A DNA stretch of 64,000 nt. Origin: Alteromonas mediterranea DE (GTDB lineage: Bacteria > Pseudomonadota > Gammaproteobacteria > Enterobacterales > Alteromonadaceae). Numbering within the stretch: position 1 is the stretch's first letter; the number at the start of each line of letters is the position of its first letter. Both the position numbers and the translations under genes were made by a program. This document shows, one piece after another, positions 51,478-62,397 of this stretch. Where the stretch lies: NCBI RefSeq assembly GCF_000020585.3, contig NC_011138.3, positions 3,165,195-3,229,194 of the forward strand, read 5' to 3'. The notes under the pieces are model-generated. The model did not search any database. It worked only from the letters and a program-made list of their open reading frames with translations, and was not told where the DNA came from.

Positions 51478-52047
51478 TTAATTTGCCTGGTAGTAATCCA
51501 TTGCCCAACGTACCGCAATGCGTTTGTCAGCTTCTCGGGGATAATTTGACGTTAGTTCCTGGTACCAACAACAGGTATCTTTGGCTAACTGCGTTACTGA
51601 TGCTTTGCCTTTTAGTTGTTTTAAAATTCGCCTAATTCGACGTAAAAACTCTTCTGGCGCTTGCGCCTGTTGCAATTGAGCGAAACGCAATTCACTCACC
51701 ACAGGTTTATCCCCATCGCCCTTTCTCCCGGCTAATTTAGCAAAGCTTTCAGTATGGTTGTCTGACACAGAAACAAGAGCGCCGGCAACCGCTGCCCAAC
51801 AAAGCATGTTTTCGCTAACTTGCTTGTCACTGCCTTCAGTTATATCACTACTTAACGATAACCAAAGCGCTCTGAATCCTTGTGAGAGCAACACCGCATC
51901 AATAGATTCAGCTCTTTTTAATTCGGCTTTCCATGCAGTGGGAGCAGCCTGGATCCCCTCTTTTTTCAATTCACTCGCGCTAGCATACATAGATTTCCAC
52001 CAGCGAAGTGCCGTTGATACCCCGCGTTGAAGTAGCTCTTTATTCAT
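51478..52047 (-). CDS. cse2: Cascade small subunit Cse2 (CasB, Cas11e)
   Basis: The protein has 189 residues and is mostly helical. The family motif is 'ALRWWKSMYAS', with 'GFRALWLSLSS' and 'FLRRIRRILKQLKG'. Two copies stabilise the crRNA-target duplex in Cascade. Its ATG overlaps the cse1 stop by one base. Confidence 0.95.
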   Translation of the reverse strand: MNKELLQRGVSTALRWWKSMYASASELKKEGIQAAPTAWKAELKRAESIDAVLLSQGFRALWLSLSSDITEGSDKQVSENMLCWAAVAGALVSVSDNHTESFAKLAGRKGDGDKPVVSELRFAQLQQAQAPEEFLRRIRRILKQLKGKASVTQLAKDTCCWYQELTSNYPREADKRIAVRWAMDYYQAN

Positions 52048-53654
52048 TAGTTGGCCTCCTTATTCGGCTCAATTTGGTGCTCCGTTTCAAATTTTTTGAA
52101 TGATTTTGAATACAGCCCTTTTAACAGGTTTTTTCTTGCTCCAATTCGCTTCTCCATAGTGCGTTCAGAACCCAGTTCAGATAGCGCATATTCATCGAAT
52201 AAAGACAACGCAACATTCCTAAGAGTGGACAGCCACTGTTTTGCTTCCATTGAGGTTAAGTACAGGGAATCACTACTCATCAACTGCTGCACGGCCGCGA
52301 AGAACGCAGATTGAGTTTGTTGCCAAAAGGCGGTTTCAATAAAACTAAAATCCCCTTTTGCATCACCGGGTTTATCAAACCACGCCGATTTTATCTGGCT
52401 GCGACAATGCCAAAGGGCATCATTAGCGATAGTCTGAAGTTGTTTAATGTAGTCAAGAATGTGTTGTTGCTTAGCCGATGGAACCTGAAAAAGCGGCATG
52501 GTTTCTGAGTACCAACCACGTGCTTTCATGTTGTCCATGTCGTAGCCAAAAACCCATAGTCTGGCTTGTGCCGTTACATCCTCTAAAATGTCATCGTTGA
52601 CCAGATGATTAAAAGAACGAACTACACTTGCACACATCTGCTGGGTTTTGCCGCCATCGGGTGAGCCCGTCAGTGTGAGTACGTCCCAGATCTTATAGGT
52701 AATGCCGCCAGGTTGACCTTTTATAGACAAATCTTCCTGGTCCGGCTTTTTTAAGTCACGCTTATACGGTGTAAGGGGGTGTGACCACGAGCCAGCATAA
52801 TTGGCACCATAATTCTGAGTCTTATAGAGTTTCACCAGCTGGCTACAAGACTTTCCGGTAAGACTGCATTCGCCAGCAACATCTTCGACTATCAGTCTTA
52901 TGCGTCTTGGCATCGACCAGAACATATGTAGCGGGTGCACATCTTTCTGATAAGTTTCGCTCCCCTTCTTTGCACTGACTCGAGTTTTACCTAACCATGG
53001 GAACACAGTGTCACTGTGTAAATCTGGGGCGGAGTAACGTTCATCATTAGGCGCAACGTTTAACCACAGTTTTTGCCAGAGCGGGGAGTTTTCATTTTGT
53101 GGCATTACCAAGGTAGTAAGCGGGCCACCACCACGAAGTCCGGTACGATGTCCCTGCCCACCAGCAGGAGCATTTATCTGGAGAGTAAAAAGCGCCAAAA
53201 CCGCCATAGGCAAAGACATAACTTCACCAATCCCTCTTTTAACAAAGTGATCGGTATTCAGCTTTAAGCCATTTCCACCTGGCGCTTCGATGAGTAACCC
53301 CGAAACTGAGGTTGGCTTTGCCTCATCCAAACTATCAAAGTCTTGCATGAAAAGCGGGCCATCACCTGTGGCATTGAATGCATGTTCTGCTTTGGAAAAA
53401 GCTGGCCGAAGGGCATCTTCTGTTGGTGGTTCAAGATAGTTATCTTTCCATTCGAACTCATCATCAGGCGCGAAACAGGTTTGCAATAGCCCAATCGCAA
53501 ACTGATAGGCTGCGCCCTGAAAATCAGCCCTTGGTAGTGCAAAGTCGATGACTTCTGGTTTTGCAATGGCGGTTATCGGCAACGTTTTTTCAGCGATGCT
53601 TCCATCTGGTTGTTGCACGTTAAACAACAGCCAAGGCTCTTTGAGTAGGTTCAT
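52047..53654 (-). CDS. cse1: Cascade large subunit Cse1 (CasA, Cas8e)
   Basis: The protein has 535 residues. The start 'MNLLKEPWLLFNVQQPDGS' is typical, followed by 'TLQINAPAGGQGHRTGLRGGGPLTTLV' (in part), 'MFWSMPRRIRL' and 'GYDMDNMKARGWYSETMPLF'. It recognises the PAM and recruits Cas3. It overlaps the end of cas3 by four bases (ATGA). Confidence 0.97.
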   Translation of the reverse strand: MNLLKEPWLLFNVQQPDGSIAEKTLPITAIAKPEVIDFALPRADFQGAAYQFAIGLLQTCFAPDDEFEWKDNYLEPPTEDALRPAFSKAEHAFNATGDGPLFMQDFDSLDEAKPTSVSGLLIEAPGGNGLKLNTDHFVKRGIGEVMSLPMAVLALFTLQINAPAGGQGHRTGLRGGGPLTTLVMPQNENSPLWQKLWLNVAPNDERYSAPDLHSDTVFPWLGKTRVSAKKGSETYQKDVHPLHMFWSMPRRIRLIVEDVAGECSLTGKSCSQLVKLYKTQNYGANYAGSWSHPLTPYKRDLKKPDQEDLSIKGQPGGITYKIWDVLTLTGSPDGGKTQQMCASVVRSFNHLVNDDILEDVTAQARLWVFGYDMDNMKARGWYSETMPLFQVPSAKQQHILDYIKQLQTIANDALWHCRSQIKSAWFDKPGDAKGDFSFIETAFWQQTQSAFFAAVQQLMSSDSLYLTSMEAKQWLSTLRNVALSLFDEYALSELGSERTMEKRIGARKNLLKGLYSKSFKKFETEHQIEPNKEAN

Positions 53655-56398
53655 AACTCTTCCTTGATGATTTTTTGATAAAAACCAGAGACTGGAGAGT
53701 AACCAAAGCGTTCATCCTGTTCTGGTATCCAACATTGTTTGAATTTAAGCACTGGGTATTTCGCGATCAATTTATCCAATTGCTCCTGATATTTTTCCGG
53801 CACTGGGCTTAAATTGTCTGCGTACTTATTTTTTGCGAGTTTCAGCGTACTTAACTGTATTGCATGCTGTTTATGCTCGCACCAAAAAGTTAACCGTTCC
53901 TGCGCATCTACTTTTAATAGCACAATCTGCACTTCTTCCCGCTCACTGAGCCGGGTATTAATTTCAACCTCATCTTCTTCCCAGCGCCCACGGTTTGTTA
54001 TTTGATATCCCGTTTCCCAGTTGAGCTTTCTGGCAAATGCCTGATTTTCTCTCGCTCTTTCATCGCCCATAACCCTTTGCTCCTGGGCAATTAAGCTGGC
54101 CGGAATTTGCTCTCTCCCTTCATCGCTATACACCGCTTCGATTAACTGTCTGGCATTCTCGGGCATGCGCATGGTGCCTAATTTCAGCAACTCTCTCATT
54201 CCCAGCCATAGTCTGCCGGCCGATGGGTATACATAGCTGGTATTTCTGAAGTCTTGTCTTACCCAGTCTTCACCCGGCTTATCGGACCAATGTGGTGCAT
54301 GCACAATTAATTCGGGTTGACCCCGCTGATCTGGTTTACCCGGTGTAAACTTACCCTGCTTATCTCGGGAATGCCGGTGCAATCGTCCGGCTCGCTGAAT
54401 CAAATCATCAATTGGGCAAATATCAGAAATCATTAGATCACAGTCCGCATCCAAACTTTCCTGAAAAACCTGAGTCGCTATTAGGACCTTACCGGCTCGA
54501 GAGCCTGCATCAGCGTGCTTTCCGAATACATTTAAAACTTTTGCTTCGATAAGATTTCTATCATTTAGGGTGAACCGGCTATGAAATAAAATACAATCAT
54601 CGGGGTTACTCATTTGAGTAGATAAAGTTGAATATGCTGCTAAAGCATCATCAACAGAATTTCGCACCCAAACTACGCAGACTCCACTTTCTATGGTGTT
54701 GATAATGCGCTCAATACAACTCGCTTCATCATGGAGAAAGGTCACCGTTACAGCTCTACTCACTGCTTCCCGACTTGGCATCGTATGTTCTTGAACTGGA
54801 TTTTTTGTTCCGGGCGCAACGTGAGTGGCAAGAGGAAAATCAGAGAAACTGGTTTTCTTGGGTAAGATCACTTCGCTCCCTGTTGCCACTTGCCATATTT
54901 CTACCAGCTTCTTACGCTGTTTGAGGGGTAATGTGGCCGTTAATAAAATAACGCTACCGCCTTGATGTAAATGCAGTTTTAGTAATCCTTCCAGCAGTTC
55001 AAACATGTATTCGTCTGCTGCATGGACCTCATCGAAAACCAGCACCTTATTGTGTAACCCTAAAAGCCTTAGTGATTGATGTCTTTTGGGTAGCACCGCC
55101 AGTAGTGCCTGATCGATAGTGCCGACACCTACCGGCGCAAGCAGCGCTTTTTTTCGAGAGTCGGCTAGCCATCTATGACATTCTGCGAGTGCGGTTTTGT
55201 CTTCTGCGTTGTAATCAGAGTTATCTTTGCCTGAGGTAATAACCGTTTGCTGAAAGAGCGGGTTCATCTCTCGAGCGCCATGAGCCAACACAATACTGGG
55301 CTTTTTTGCCACTGATTCATACATACTAAGGTAATGTTCGGTCACCCGTTTATACATAGCATTGGACGTAGCCATTGTGGGTAACCCAAAATAGAAGCCG
55401 CTCGCCACACCTTTTTCCATAAGCCGGTGAGCTAATGTGAGCGCTGCTTCTGTTTTACCCGCCCCTGTCACGTCTTCGAGTATGAATAGCTGTGGAGTAT
55501 CTGTGATCTCTACTTTCTCAGCCCAACTCTGTAAAGGTGTTGGACTAAAGCCAAAGCTATTCTCAACCGAAAGGAATGGCGCAACGTTGAATGACCGAAT
55601 GAGTTGCTTGCTTTCAAGTGCCCTCTTGGCTTGCTTTTTGGCCGTTTGCCAATAAATGTCTAACGGCATTTCGTCTGAAACATAAGGAAAGTCGGCTTGA
55701 TCTGAGCCTATCCAGTCACACAGCACTGCTATACCTGCAATGTGCCAGCTGACTTGCTTTAGTTTTACAAGCCAGTCTGAGTCATTTTGGATCATGACCT
55801 CGGTAAACTCTGGTTGAAACAGTGTGATTAGATCTAAAGTAAATGCTTCTGAAGCACTAAGATTTTGGCTTTCCGTAAATCCTTCAATTCCCGGTTCATC
55901 AAGCTCTACCGGCACACCATGATGCCCCAACATACAATCCATGATGATATTTAAGGGCTTTGTTAAATACTTTAGCTGTCTTCTATTTAATCCGTGGCCT
56001 TCTGTACATCGTTCACAGATTTGTTGGCGCAGTTTTCGCCAAAACCAGGTACCCAGCCTATCATGGCGATAATGCGAACCGTCGTAGCTCTTTCGACTAT
56101 TGGTCAAGATGAGTTTTGTTGAATCGCTTGAATACAAAGCCTGAAAGGCAGAAGCAAATTTCCCCAGATCATGCATCGCCATAAAAAAGCTCATCAGGGA
56201 TTTAAATTGATCTCGAGGTATTGCCAAATAATCGCTTAATTCACCAGCAAGCTTGGTATCAGTGTCAAGCCACTCATAACACACAGCCGCCACATCCAAA
56301 CAATGGTAAGGCAAGAGGTGATAATCTGCGCCCGACTGCTCACTGTCTTTTTTAGCTTTACCCCAATATCTAAAATAAGGAGGTAGTTCCTTATCCAT
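53651..56398 (-). CDS. cas3: CRISPR-associated helicase/nuclease Cas3
   Basis: The protein has 915 residues in the HD-then-helicase order. The HD nuclease residues are in 'YHCLDVAAVCYEWL' and 'FMAMHDLGKFASAFQAL'. The helicase has Walker A 'DVTGAGKTEAALTLAHR', DEVH 'VLVFDEVHAADEYM', 'LLTATLP' and 'QVFQESLDADCDLMISDICPIDDLIQRAGRLHRH' (motifs V-VI, in part). It degrades DNA marked by Cascade. An AAGGA site precedes the ATG. It is first in the operon, 118 bp downstream of the WYL regulator gene. Confidence 0.97.
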   Translation of the reverse strand: MDKELPPYFRYWGKAKKDSEQSGADYHLLPYHCLDVAAVCYEWLDTDTKLAGELSDYLAIPRDQFKSLMSFFMAMHDLGKFASAFQALYSSDSTKLILTNSRKSYDGSHYRHDRLGTWFWRKLRQQICERCTEGHGLNRRQLKYLTKPLNIIMDCMLGHHGVPVELDEPGIEGFTESQNLSASEAFTLDLITLFQPEFTEVMIQNDSDWLVKLKQVSWHIAGIAVLCDWIGSDQADFPYVSDEMPLDIYWQTAKKQAKRALESKQLIRSFNVAPFLSVENSFGFSPTPLQSWAEKVEITDTPQLFILEDVTGAGKTEAALTLAHRLMEKGVASGFYFGLPTMATSNAMYKRVTEHYLSMYESVAKKPSIVLAHGAREMNPLFQQTVITSGKDNSDYNAEDKTALAECHRWLADSRKKALLAPVGVGTIDQALLAVLPKRHQSLRLLGLHNKVLVFDEVHAADEYMFELLEGLLKLHLHQGGSVILLTATLPLKQRKKLVEIWQVATGSEVILPKKTSFSDFPLATHVAPGTKNPVQEHTMPSREAVSRAVTVTFLHDEASCIERIINTIESGVCVVWVRNSVDDALAAYSTLSTQMSNPDDCILFHSRFTLNDRNLIEAKVLNVFGKHADAGSRAGKVLIATQVFQESLDADCDLMISDICPIDDLIQRAGRLHRHSRDKQGKFTPGKPDQRGQPELIVHAPHWSDKPGEDWVRQDFRNTSYVYPSAGRLWLGMRELLKLGTMRMPENARQLIEAVYSDEGREQIPASLIAQEQRVMGDERARENQAFARKLNWETGYQITNRGRWEEDEVEINTRLSEREEVQIVLLKVDAQERLTFWCEHKQHAIQLSTLKLAKNKYADNLSPVPEKYQEQLDKLIAKYPVLKFKQCWIPEQDERFGYSPVSGFYQKIIKEEL

Positions 56399-56465
56399 GC
56401 TATTCCTTCATATTCGGAAAATACTGTTTAAGTACATTTCCATATTTCTACCTCATCTACAATAA

Positions 56466-56495
56466 GGTAAATAAAACCAGTAAATTAAGTTTACC
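56466..56495. promoter_or_regulatory. Candidate operator of the cas operon
   Basis: GTAAA-N5-TTTAC (56480-56494) is a perfect inverted repeat in the 118-bp gap between the WYL regulator gene and cas3. A third copy of the half-site, GGTAAA, lies at 56466-56471. It is well placed to be bound by the WYL protein. The cas promoter itself could not be fixed with confidence. Confidence 0.45.
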
Positions 56496-56516
56496 GATTG
56501 TGTGGGCTTACATCGG

Positions 56517-57353
56517 CTAGTTACCGAATAGCCATTCTTTTACGTCGCTTTCGTTTACCAGTACAAGCTGCTGCTGTTGAGGTGTTTTCGCTAGAAACTC
56601 GGTTCTTACGCGCATTTCTTGAATCAAGTATTGGGCTAATGCGGGCTTTATCTTAATCAGTAATTCGCCGTTCTTCATCTGATAGTCTTGCTCAATAACA
56701 GCGCTTTGCGCTTTTGAGAACCTTGGATCGGGCTGTATTCGCAAAAAGATTTCTGTATTCCAACCTGGATCATCTTTTTCAAAAAATGTGGCTTGATCCA
56801 TTAACAACGGTGTGCCGCGGAAACGGCTTAATACAAAATCACGAAATTCAGAGCGATACTCACAATACCCTCTCAAGTGCCAACGTAAACCAGTTTTAAC
56901 GAGAGAATGAGGCTGAATTACTCGATCTTCAAACGAAGACGTGTTCAGTGACAAGTATTCAACGTCAACGCGCCTCCGTTGTTTAATTGCACCTATGAGC
57001 CCTCGCATTACCTGGGGGCTTACTCGCCTTGAAGGGATCTTCAATTCAGTCGATATTGAAGATTGATTTGAGCTACTCGTTTTAGCGCGATAGCCGTTTA
57101 GCCAATCTAAATACTCGGCAACATCAGTAGATATAAATTGGGCGTTGAATTCAGTCTGTGTTTGATGCGCTTTCACACTACGGTTGTAGATTAGCTGTGA
57201 GGGATAAAGGGAATTGTAAGCTGATAAATATTTCTTGGCCTGTGTAGCACTTATAAAAAATGCATCAATAAGATCTTTACTATTTACTTTTCCTTGCCAA
57301 TACGCAAGCAGTTCAATTAGCCAAAAATACTTCGATTCCGCTTTGTCTTCCAT
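56517..57353 (-). CDS. WYL-domain transcriptional regulator of the cas operon (inferred)
   Basis: The protein has 278 residues. An N-terminal winged-helix region (about 8-80, 'GKVNSKDLIDAFFISATQAKKYLSAYNSLYP') precedes a WYL domain (about 125-200, 'GAIKQRRRVDVEYLSLNTSS', 'IQPHSLVKTGLRWHLRGYCEYRSEFRDFVLSR' in part). A C-terminal part follows to residue 278. Layout and size match the CapW/BrxR group that represses defence operons and responds to nucleic-acid-like signals. It lies 118 bp upstream of cas3 in the same direction, with an inverted repeat between them. Confidence 0.85.
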   Translation of the reverse strand: MEDKAESKYFWLIELLAYWQGKVNSKDLIDAFFISATQAKKYLSAYNSLYPSQLIYNRSVKAHQTQTEFNAQFISTDVAEYLDWLNGYRAKTSSSNQSSISTELKIPSRRVSPQVMRGLIGAIKQRRRVDVEYLSLNTSSFEDRVIQPHSLVKTGLRWHLRGYCEYRSEFRDFVLSRFRGTPLLMDQATFFEKDDPGWNTEIFLRIQPDPRFSKAQSAVIEQDYQMKNGELLIKIKPALAQYLIQEMRVRTEFLAKTPQQQQLVLVNESDVKEWLFGN

Positions 57354-57427
57354 GATAGTGATCAGTCAAAAATTGCCGTCCTTACTTAATACGCTAACAT
57401 TAATTTGCAACTTTAGTTACTTTTTTG

Positions 57428-57455
57428 AAAAAAAAGACGAACCAACCAGTTCGCC
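57428..57455 (-). terminator. Strong terminator between WYL gene and gcvP, minus strand
   Basis: On the minus strand GGCGAAC pairs with GTTCGTC (one G-U pair) across a 6-nt loop (57436-57455), followed by eight T residues. It lies about 50 bp after the gcvP stop and ends the glycine-cleavage transcripts. Confidence 0.85.
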
Positions 57456-57504
57456 TTATAATTCAAATTAGTGTTAGCAGCTGAGCTACTAGAGCTACAC
57501 CAAC

Positions 57505-60402
57505 CTACTCCTCAACATAACTCTCGATGCTAGGGCATGAACAGATCAGGTTGCGGTCGCCGTAAACGTCATCAATACGGTTAACCGTTGGCCAGAACTT
57601 GTTTCTGTGTACTTCTGGTGCTGGGTACGCCGCTAGCATGCGGTCGTAGCTGCGGTTCCAGTCGCTGTCACAGATGTCAGCTAGCGTGTGTGGTGCGTTG
57701 TGTAGCGGGTTATCAGTCGCATCCCACTCGCCGCTTTCTACTTTCTCAATTTCTTGGCGAATGCTAACCATCGCGTCAATGAAACGGTCTAGTTCATACT
57801 TCGCTTCCGACTCGGTGGGCTCAATCATAAGCGTACCCGCTACTGGGAAGCTCATGGTTGGCGCGTGGAAACCGTAGTCGTTTAAGCGCTTCGCAATGTC
57901 TAGCTCGGTTACACCGCTTGCTTCTTTAAGCGGGCGAAGGTCAATAATACATTCGTGCGCTACGCGGCCATTGTTGCCTTTGTAAAGCACTGGGAAGTGC
58001 CCTTCTAGCTTCTTCGCCACATAGTTAGCGTTAAGAATAGCTACTTCGGTTGCACGGCGAAGGCCAGCGCTGCCCATCATCTTGATGTACATGTAGCTAA
58101 TAGGCAGAATAGATGCACTGCCCCATGGCGCTGCCGATACCGCACCACAGTCTTTACCTGCCGTTTCTACGTTAACAACCGTGTGGTTTGGTAGGAATGG
58201 AGCAAGGTGCGATTTAACACCAATTGGTCCCATACCTGGGCCACCGCCACCGTGTGGAATACAGAAGGTTTTGTGCAGGTTAAGGTGCGACACGTCTGAA
58301 CCAATGAAGCCAGGTGACGTAATGCCCACCTGCGCGTTCATGTTCGCGCCGTCCATGTAAACCTGACCGCCGTGCTCGTGAACGATGTCACAAATCTCGC
58401 GTACGGTTTCTTCATATACACCGTGGGTAGACGGGTACGTGATCATGGCGCACGATAGGTTTTCACCTACTTCTTCTGCTTTTTTGCGAAGGTCGTCAAG
58501 GTCTACGTTACCGTTAGCGTCACAAGCTACTACTACCACTTTAAGGCTAACCATTTGCGCAGACGCTGGGTTAGTACCGTGGGCCGAGCTTGGAATTAGG
58601 CACACGTTTCTGTGACCTTCGCCACGGCTTTCGTGGTAACGCTGAATAGCCAATAGGCCAGCGTATTCACCTTGTGCACCTGAGTTAGGCTGCATAGAAA
58701 GCGCGTCGTAGCCCGTTACGTTAATGAGCCACTCGGCTAGCTCGGCAATCATTTCTTGATAGCCTACTGCTTGGTCTAGTGGAGCAAACGGGTGAAGCTG
58801 ACCGAATTCAGCCCATGTTACTGGGATCATTTCAGCCGTTGCGTTTAGCTTCATGGTGCACGAACCCAATGAAATCATTGAGTGGTTAAGCGCCAAGTCT
58901 TTGTTTTCAAGGCTCTTGATGTAACGAAGCATCTCTGTTTCAGAGTGATACTTATTAAACACTTCGTGCGTTAGGAAGTCACTTGTACGTACTAAACCTT
59001 CAGGAATAGATTTCACGTCTTGCGTGGTTACTTCTGCGTCTAGGCCTTCCACAGTTAGGCCGTGATCTTCACCAAGCAGTACGTCGAATAGCGCAACAAT
59101 GTCTTCACGTGTGGTGGTTTCGTCTAGCGACACACCTACCGCACCTTCAAGGTCAGCACGTAGGTTCATGCCTTTTGCGTAGGCTTTTGCTAGTACGTCT
59201 TCTTTGTTGTCTACCATTACGGTTAGCGTGTCGAAGTACGTGCTGTGCTTTAGAGCTACACCTTTCTGGTTCAAACCAGTAGCAAGAATGTCGGCGAAGC
59301 GGTGAATGCGCTCGGCAATAGTTTTAAGGCCTTGAGGGCCGTGGTACACCGCGTAGAAGCTTGCCATGTTGGCTAACAGCACCTGCGCTGTACAAATGTT
59401 CGAGTTCGCTTTTTCGCGGCGAATGTGTTGTTCACGAGTTTGTAGCGCCATACGAAGTGCTGGGCGACCACGGGAGTCTTTACTTACACCAATAATACGG
59501 CCAGGTAATGAACGCTTGTAGCTGTCGCGTGTAGCAAAGAATGCCGCATGTGGGCCACCATAGCCCATAGGTACACCAAAGCGCTGTGCACTACCAAGTG
59601 CAACGTCTGCACCTAGCTCGCCAGGAGACTTAAGCATTACCAAGCTCATAAGGTCAGCGGCTACTGCCACAATGCCTTTTTTCGCTTGTACTGCAGCAAT
59701 GATGTCGCTGATGTCTTTCACTTCACCGGTAGAGGTTGGGTATTGAAGTAGCGCACCGAATACGTCGTGTTCTGCTGCTTCTTCTGCCGCACCTTTGATG
59801 ATTTCAAAACCGAACATTTCAGCGCGAGTTTCTACCACGTCAACCGTTTGCGGGTGAACGTCGTTTGCAATGAAGAACGCATTCGCTTTTTTGTTCTTAG
59901 ATACGCGCTTAGCAAGGCCCATGGCTTCTGCTGCCGCTGTACCTTCATCAAGTAATGACGCAGATGCTAGCTCTAGGCCAGTTAGGTCAATGGTCACTTG
60001 TTGGAAGTTAAGAATGGCTTCCAAACGACCTTGCGCAATTTCTGGCTGGTAAGGCGTGTACGCTGTGTACCAACCTGGATTTTCTAGCACGTTGCGAAGA
60101 ATAACGTTTGGTACGTGGGTATCGTAGTAACCCATACCAATGAAAGAACGGTTAATTTTGTTCTTTTGCGCAACGGCTTTAAGTTCACTTAATGCTTCAA
60201 CTTCTGTCGCCCCTTCACCACATTTTAGTGGCTCTGGTAGCGCAATACCTGCCGGTACAGTTTGCTCAATTAAATCGTCTAGTGAGCTTGCACCAATAGC
60301 AGACAGCATTTCTTCAATTTCGCCTTTACCCGGGCCAATGTGACGGCGGATAAAAGTATCTTTTTGCTCTAGTTGAGCCAATGTAGGGGAAGTATTCGAC
60401 AT
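57505..60402 (-). CDS. gcvP: Glycine dehydrogenase (decarboxylating), P-protein
   Basis: I place the start at the ATG at 60402 ([17 protein letters not shown]), which gives about 965 residues, the normal length; an upstream TTG at 60435 only adds a non-homologous stretch. Typical blocks are '[17 protein letters not shown]', '[43 protein letters not shown]' (in part) and the PLP-lysine site '[26 protein letters not shown]', with the lysine in HKTF. It decarboxylates glycine and passes the aminomethyl group to GcvH. A hairpin separates it from gcvH. Confidence 0.97.
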   Translation of the reverse strand: MSNTSPTLAQLEQKDTFIRRHIGPGKGEIEEMLSAIGASSLDDLIEQTVPAGIALPEPLKCGEGATEVEALSELKAVAQKNKINRSFIGMGYYDTHVPNVILRNVLENPGWYTAYTPYQPEIAQGRLEAILNFQQVTIDLTGLELASASLLDEGTAAAEAMGLAKRVSKNKKANAFFIANDVHPQTVDVVETRAEMFGFEIIKGAAEEAAEHDVFGALLQYPTSTGEVKDISDIIAAVQAKKGIVAVAADLMSLVMLKSPGELGADVALGSAQRFGVPMGYGGPHAAFFATRDSYKRSLPGRIIGVSKDSRGRPALRMALQTREQHIRREKANSNICTAQVLLANMASFYAVYHGPQGLKTIAERIHRFADILATGLNQKGVALKHSTYFDTLTVMVDNKEDVLAKAYAKGMNLRADLEGAVGVSLDETTTREDIVALFDVLLGEDHGLTVEGLDAEVTTQDVKSIPEGLVRTSDFLTHEVFNKYHSETEMLRYIKSLENKDLALNHSMISLGSCTMKLNATAEMIPVTWAEFGQLHPFAPLDQAVGYQEMIAELAEWLINVTGYDALSMQPNSGAQGEYAGLLAIQRYHESRGEGHRNVCLIPSSAHGTNPASAQMVSLKVVVVACDANGNVDLDDLRKKAEEVGENLSCAMITYPSTHGVYEETVREICDIVHEHGGQVYMDGANMNAQVGITSPGFIGSDVSHLNLHKTFCIPHGGGGPGMGPIGVKSHLAPFLPNHTVVNVETAGKDCGAVSAAPWGSASILPISYMYIKMMGSAGLRRATEVAILNANYVAKKLEGHFPVLYKGNNGRVAHECIIDLRPLKEASGVTELDIAKRLNDYGFHAPTMSFPVAGTLMIEPTESEAKYELDRFIDAMVSIRQEIEKVESGEWDATDNPLHNAPHTLADICDSDWNRSYDRMLAAYPAPEVHRNKFWPTVNRIDDVYGDRNLICSCPSIESYVEE

Positions 60403-60458
60403 AACGTTGTTAAGCACTCGTAATGGTTGCCGCAAGGGCGCGTTAAATCTTTAAGTTA

Positions 60459-60490
60459 AAAAGGGGCTGAATTATCTTCATGCCCCTTTT
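60459..60490 (-). terminator. Hairpin between gcvH and gcvP
   Basis: AAAAGGGGC (60459-60467) pairs perfectly with GCCCCTTTT (60482-60490); on the minus strand it is followed by T residues. It can act as a partial terminator so that gcvH is transcribed more than gcvP. Confidence 0.7.
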
Positions 60491-60523
60491 CAAATTATGG
60501 TTCTTTTAAAACTGCGTAACGAA

Positions 60524-60913
60524 TTACTCTTCGTCGATGCTGTTTTCGTAGCCTTCAGCGTCTAGTAGACCTTCTACTTCAGCCGCGTCGTCAGCTTTAA
60601 TTTTGAATAGCCAACCGTCGCCGTATGGGTCTGAGTTAACTAGTTCTGGTGAATCTTCTAGGTCTTCGTTTACTTCAACCACTTCACCTGAAATTGGCGC
60701 GTATACGTCAGACGCCGCTTTTACCGATTCAGCAACACAAATATCGTCGCCAGTGCTTACCGCATCGCCAACATCTGGCAATTCAACGAAAACCATGTCG
60801 CCAAGTAAGCCTTGTGCGTGCTCGGAAATACCTACAGTGAAAACACCGTCACCTTCAGGGCGAACCCATTCGTGCGTAGCGGCATAGCGTAAATCAGTTG
60901 GGATGTTGCTCAT
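60524..60913 (-). CDS. gcvH: Glycine cleavage system H protein
   Basis: The protein has 129 residues and is acidic. The lipoylated lysine is Lys65 in '[20 protein letters not shown]', preceded by '[22 protein letters not shown]'. It shuttles the aminomethyl group between GcvP, GcvT and the L-protein (Lpd), which is not in this window. It lies about 40 bp after gcvT and before gcvP. Confidence 0.97.
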   Translation of the reverse strand: MSNIPTDLRYAATHEWVRPEGDGVFTVGISEHAQGLLGDMVFVELPDVGDAVSTGDDICVAESVKAASDVYAPISGEVVEVNEDLEDSPELVNSDPYGDGWLFKIKADDAAEVEGLLDAEGYENSIDEE

Positions 60914-60952
60914 AATCGTTCCTGTTAATCTTTGTAAACTTAAGAAGTAATT

Positions 60953-62032
60953 TTATAAAACACTTTTTCCATTGCGAACAAAGGAGGGCTTAACCACTTT
61001 TACTGTAACCCACTTTTTGCGCATTTCCACTTCTACTGTTTCACCAACATCACGTGGTACTCGTGCCATCGCAATTGAGTGACCTAAAGTTGGAGAGAAC
61101 GTACCTGAAGTGATAACGCCTTCGCCGCTTTCTGTTTTCACTTTAAGACCGTGACGCAGCACGCCTTTTTCGGTCATCACCAAGCCTACTAGCTTGTCGG
61201 TACCTGCTTCGCGCTGCGCTTCTAGTGCTTTACGCCCTACGAAGTCACGTTCGGCCGGTTCCCATGTAATTGTCCAGCCCATGTTGGCGGCTAATGGCGA
61301 TACGGTTTCATCCATATCTTGGCCGTACAGGTTCATACCTGCTTCTAGGCGAAGGGTGTCGCGTGCTCCTAGGCCGCATGGCTTAACGCCCGCGTCTAGT
61401 AGTGCTTGCCAGAAGCTTTCCGCTTGTTCAGCTGGCACCATAATTTCGTAGCCTGCTTCACCGGTGTAACCTGTGGTGGCGATGAACAAGTCTTCTGCTT
61501 GTACGCCAAAGAATGGCTTCATGCCCGCTACCGCTTCTTTTTGCGCTGCGCTAAACAAGGTCGCTGCTTTTTCTTTTGCGTTAGGGCCTTGTACGGCAAT
61601 CATGGCAAACTCAGGGCGCTCGGTGATGGTTACGTCAAAGCCTTCTGCTTTGCTCATCAACCAGTTCATGTCTTTTTCGCGTGTCGCTGAGTTAACCACT
61701 AGGCGATAGTTAGTTTCGTCGAAGTGATAAACGATAAGGTCGTCTACAACACCGCCTTCTTCGTTAAGCATGCCGCTGTATAGCGCTTTGCCTTTGTCTT
61801 TTAATTTCGCCACGTCGTTGGCTAAAAGGTACTGAAGATACGCTTTCGCTTGTGCGCCTTTTACGTCAACAATGGTCATATGAGACACATCAAACATACC
61901 GGCGTCTTGACGCACAGCGTGATGTTCTTCAATTTGTGAACCATAGTTAATTGGCATATCCCAGCCGAAGAAATCGACCATTTTCGCACCGGCTTCTAGG
62001 TGCTTTGTGTGTAGGGCGGTGGTACTAGACAT
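60953..62032 (-). CDS. gcvT: Aminomethyltransferase, T-protein
   Basis: The protein has 359 residues. The opening '[48 protein letters not shown]' (in part), then 'VDDLIVYHF', '[14 protein letters not shown]', '[24 protein letters not shown]' and 'RNGKSV' are family motifs. It releases ammonia and forms 5,10-methylene-THF. It starts the gcvTHP cluster. No glycine riboswitch pattern was found in its upstream region. Confidence 0.97.
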
Positions 62033-62120
62033 TCCACTTACTCTTTTTAATTTGAAAGGTAGAAAACGAGATTGAGTATAGTGAGCTAACGTTTATGCAA
62101 CAAATTGGAAATTTTTATCA

Positions 62121-62143
62121 ATACATTTAAAAAGCAAATGTAT
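62121..62143. promoter_or_regulatory. Inverted repeat upstream of gcvT
   Basis: ATACATTT (62121-62128) and AAATGTAT (62136-62143) flank a 7-bp centre, about 90 bp upstream of the gcvT start. The 365-bp region 62033-62397 has no gene; besides this symmetry it carries a repeat of AAAGCAAAT at 62132 and about 35 bp further on. It may be part of the gcv control region. Confidence 0.35.
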
Positions 62144-62397
62144 TCTTGGGAAAACATGAGGAAAGCAAATATGTAAGCGATTACCACGCATTGAGATAGC
62201 TTAACGAAGATCGCAGCCGCGACTATCGAACCTGAAAAAACTTAATATCAGATGGTGTTTAGAACAGGGAGTTACAATTTAATACCTAGCTTTTTTGAAA
62301 CGTTGCTGAGTGTTTGCTGCGTAATTGTTGAGGGCGTTGTAAGGAATGTTTAAATACTTACTAGTAGCCTGTTGTAAGTTGTTCGACAGCAAGTGTG

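Noticed and set aside
60403..60435. TTG start for gcvP
   Set aside because: It adds 11 residues without similarity to GcvP and lies in the untranslated region after the gcvH terminator; the ATG at 60402 gives the normal length.
62033..62397. Glycine riboswitch upstream of gcvT
   Set aside because: No tandem aptamer core motifs could be found on the minus strand of this region.
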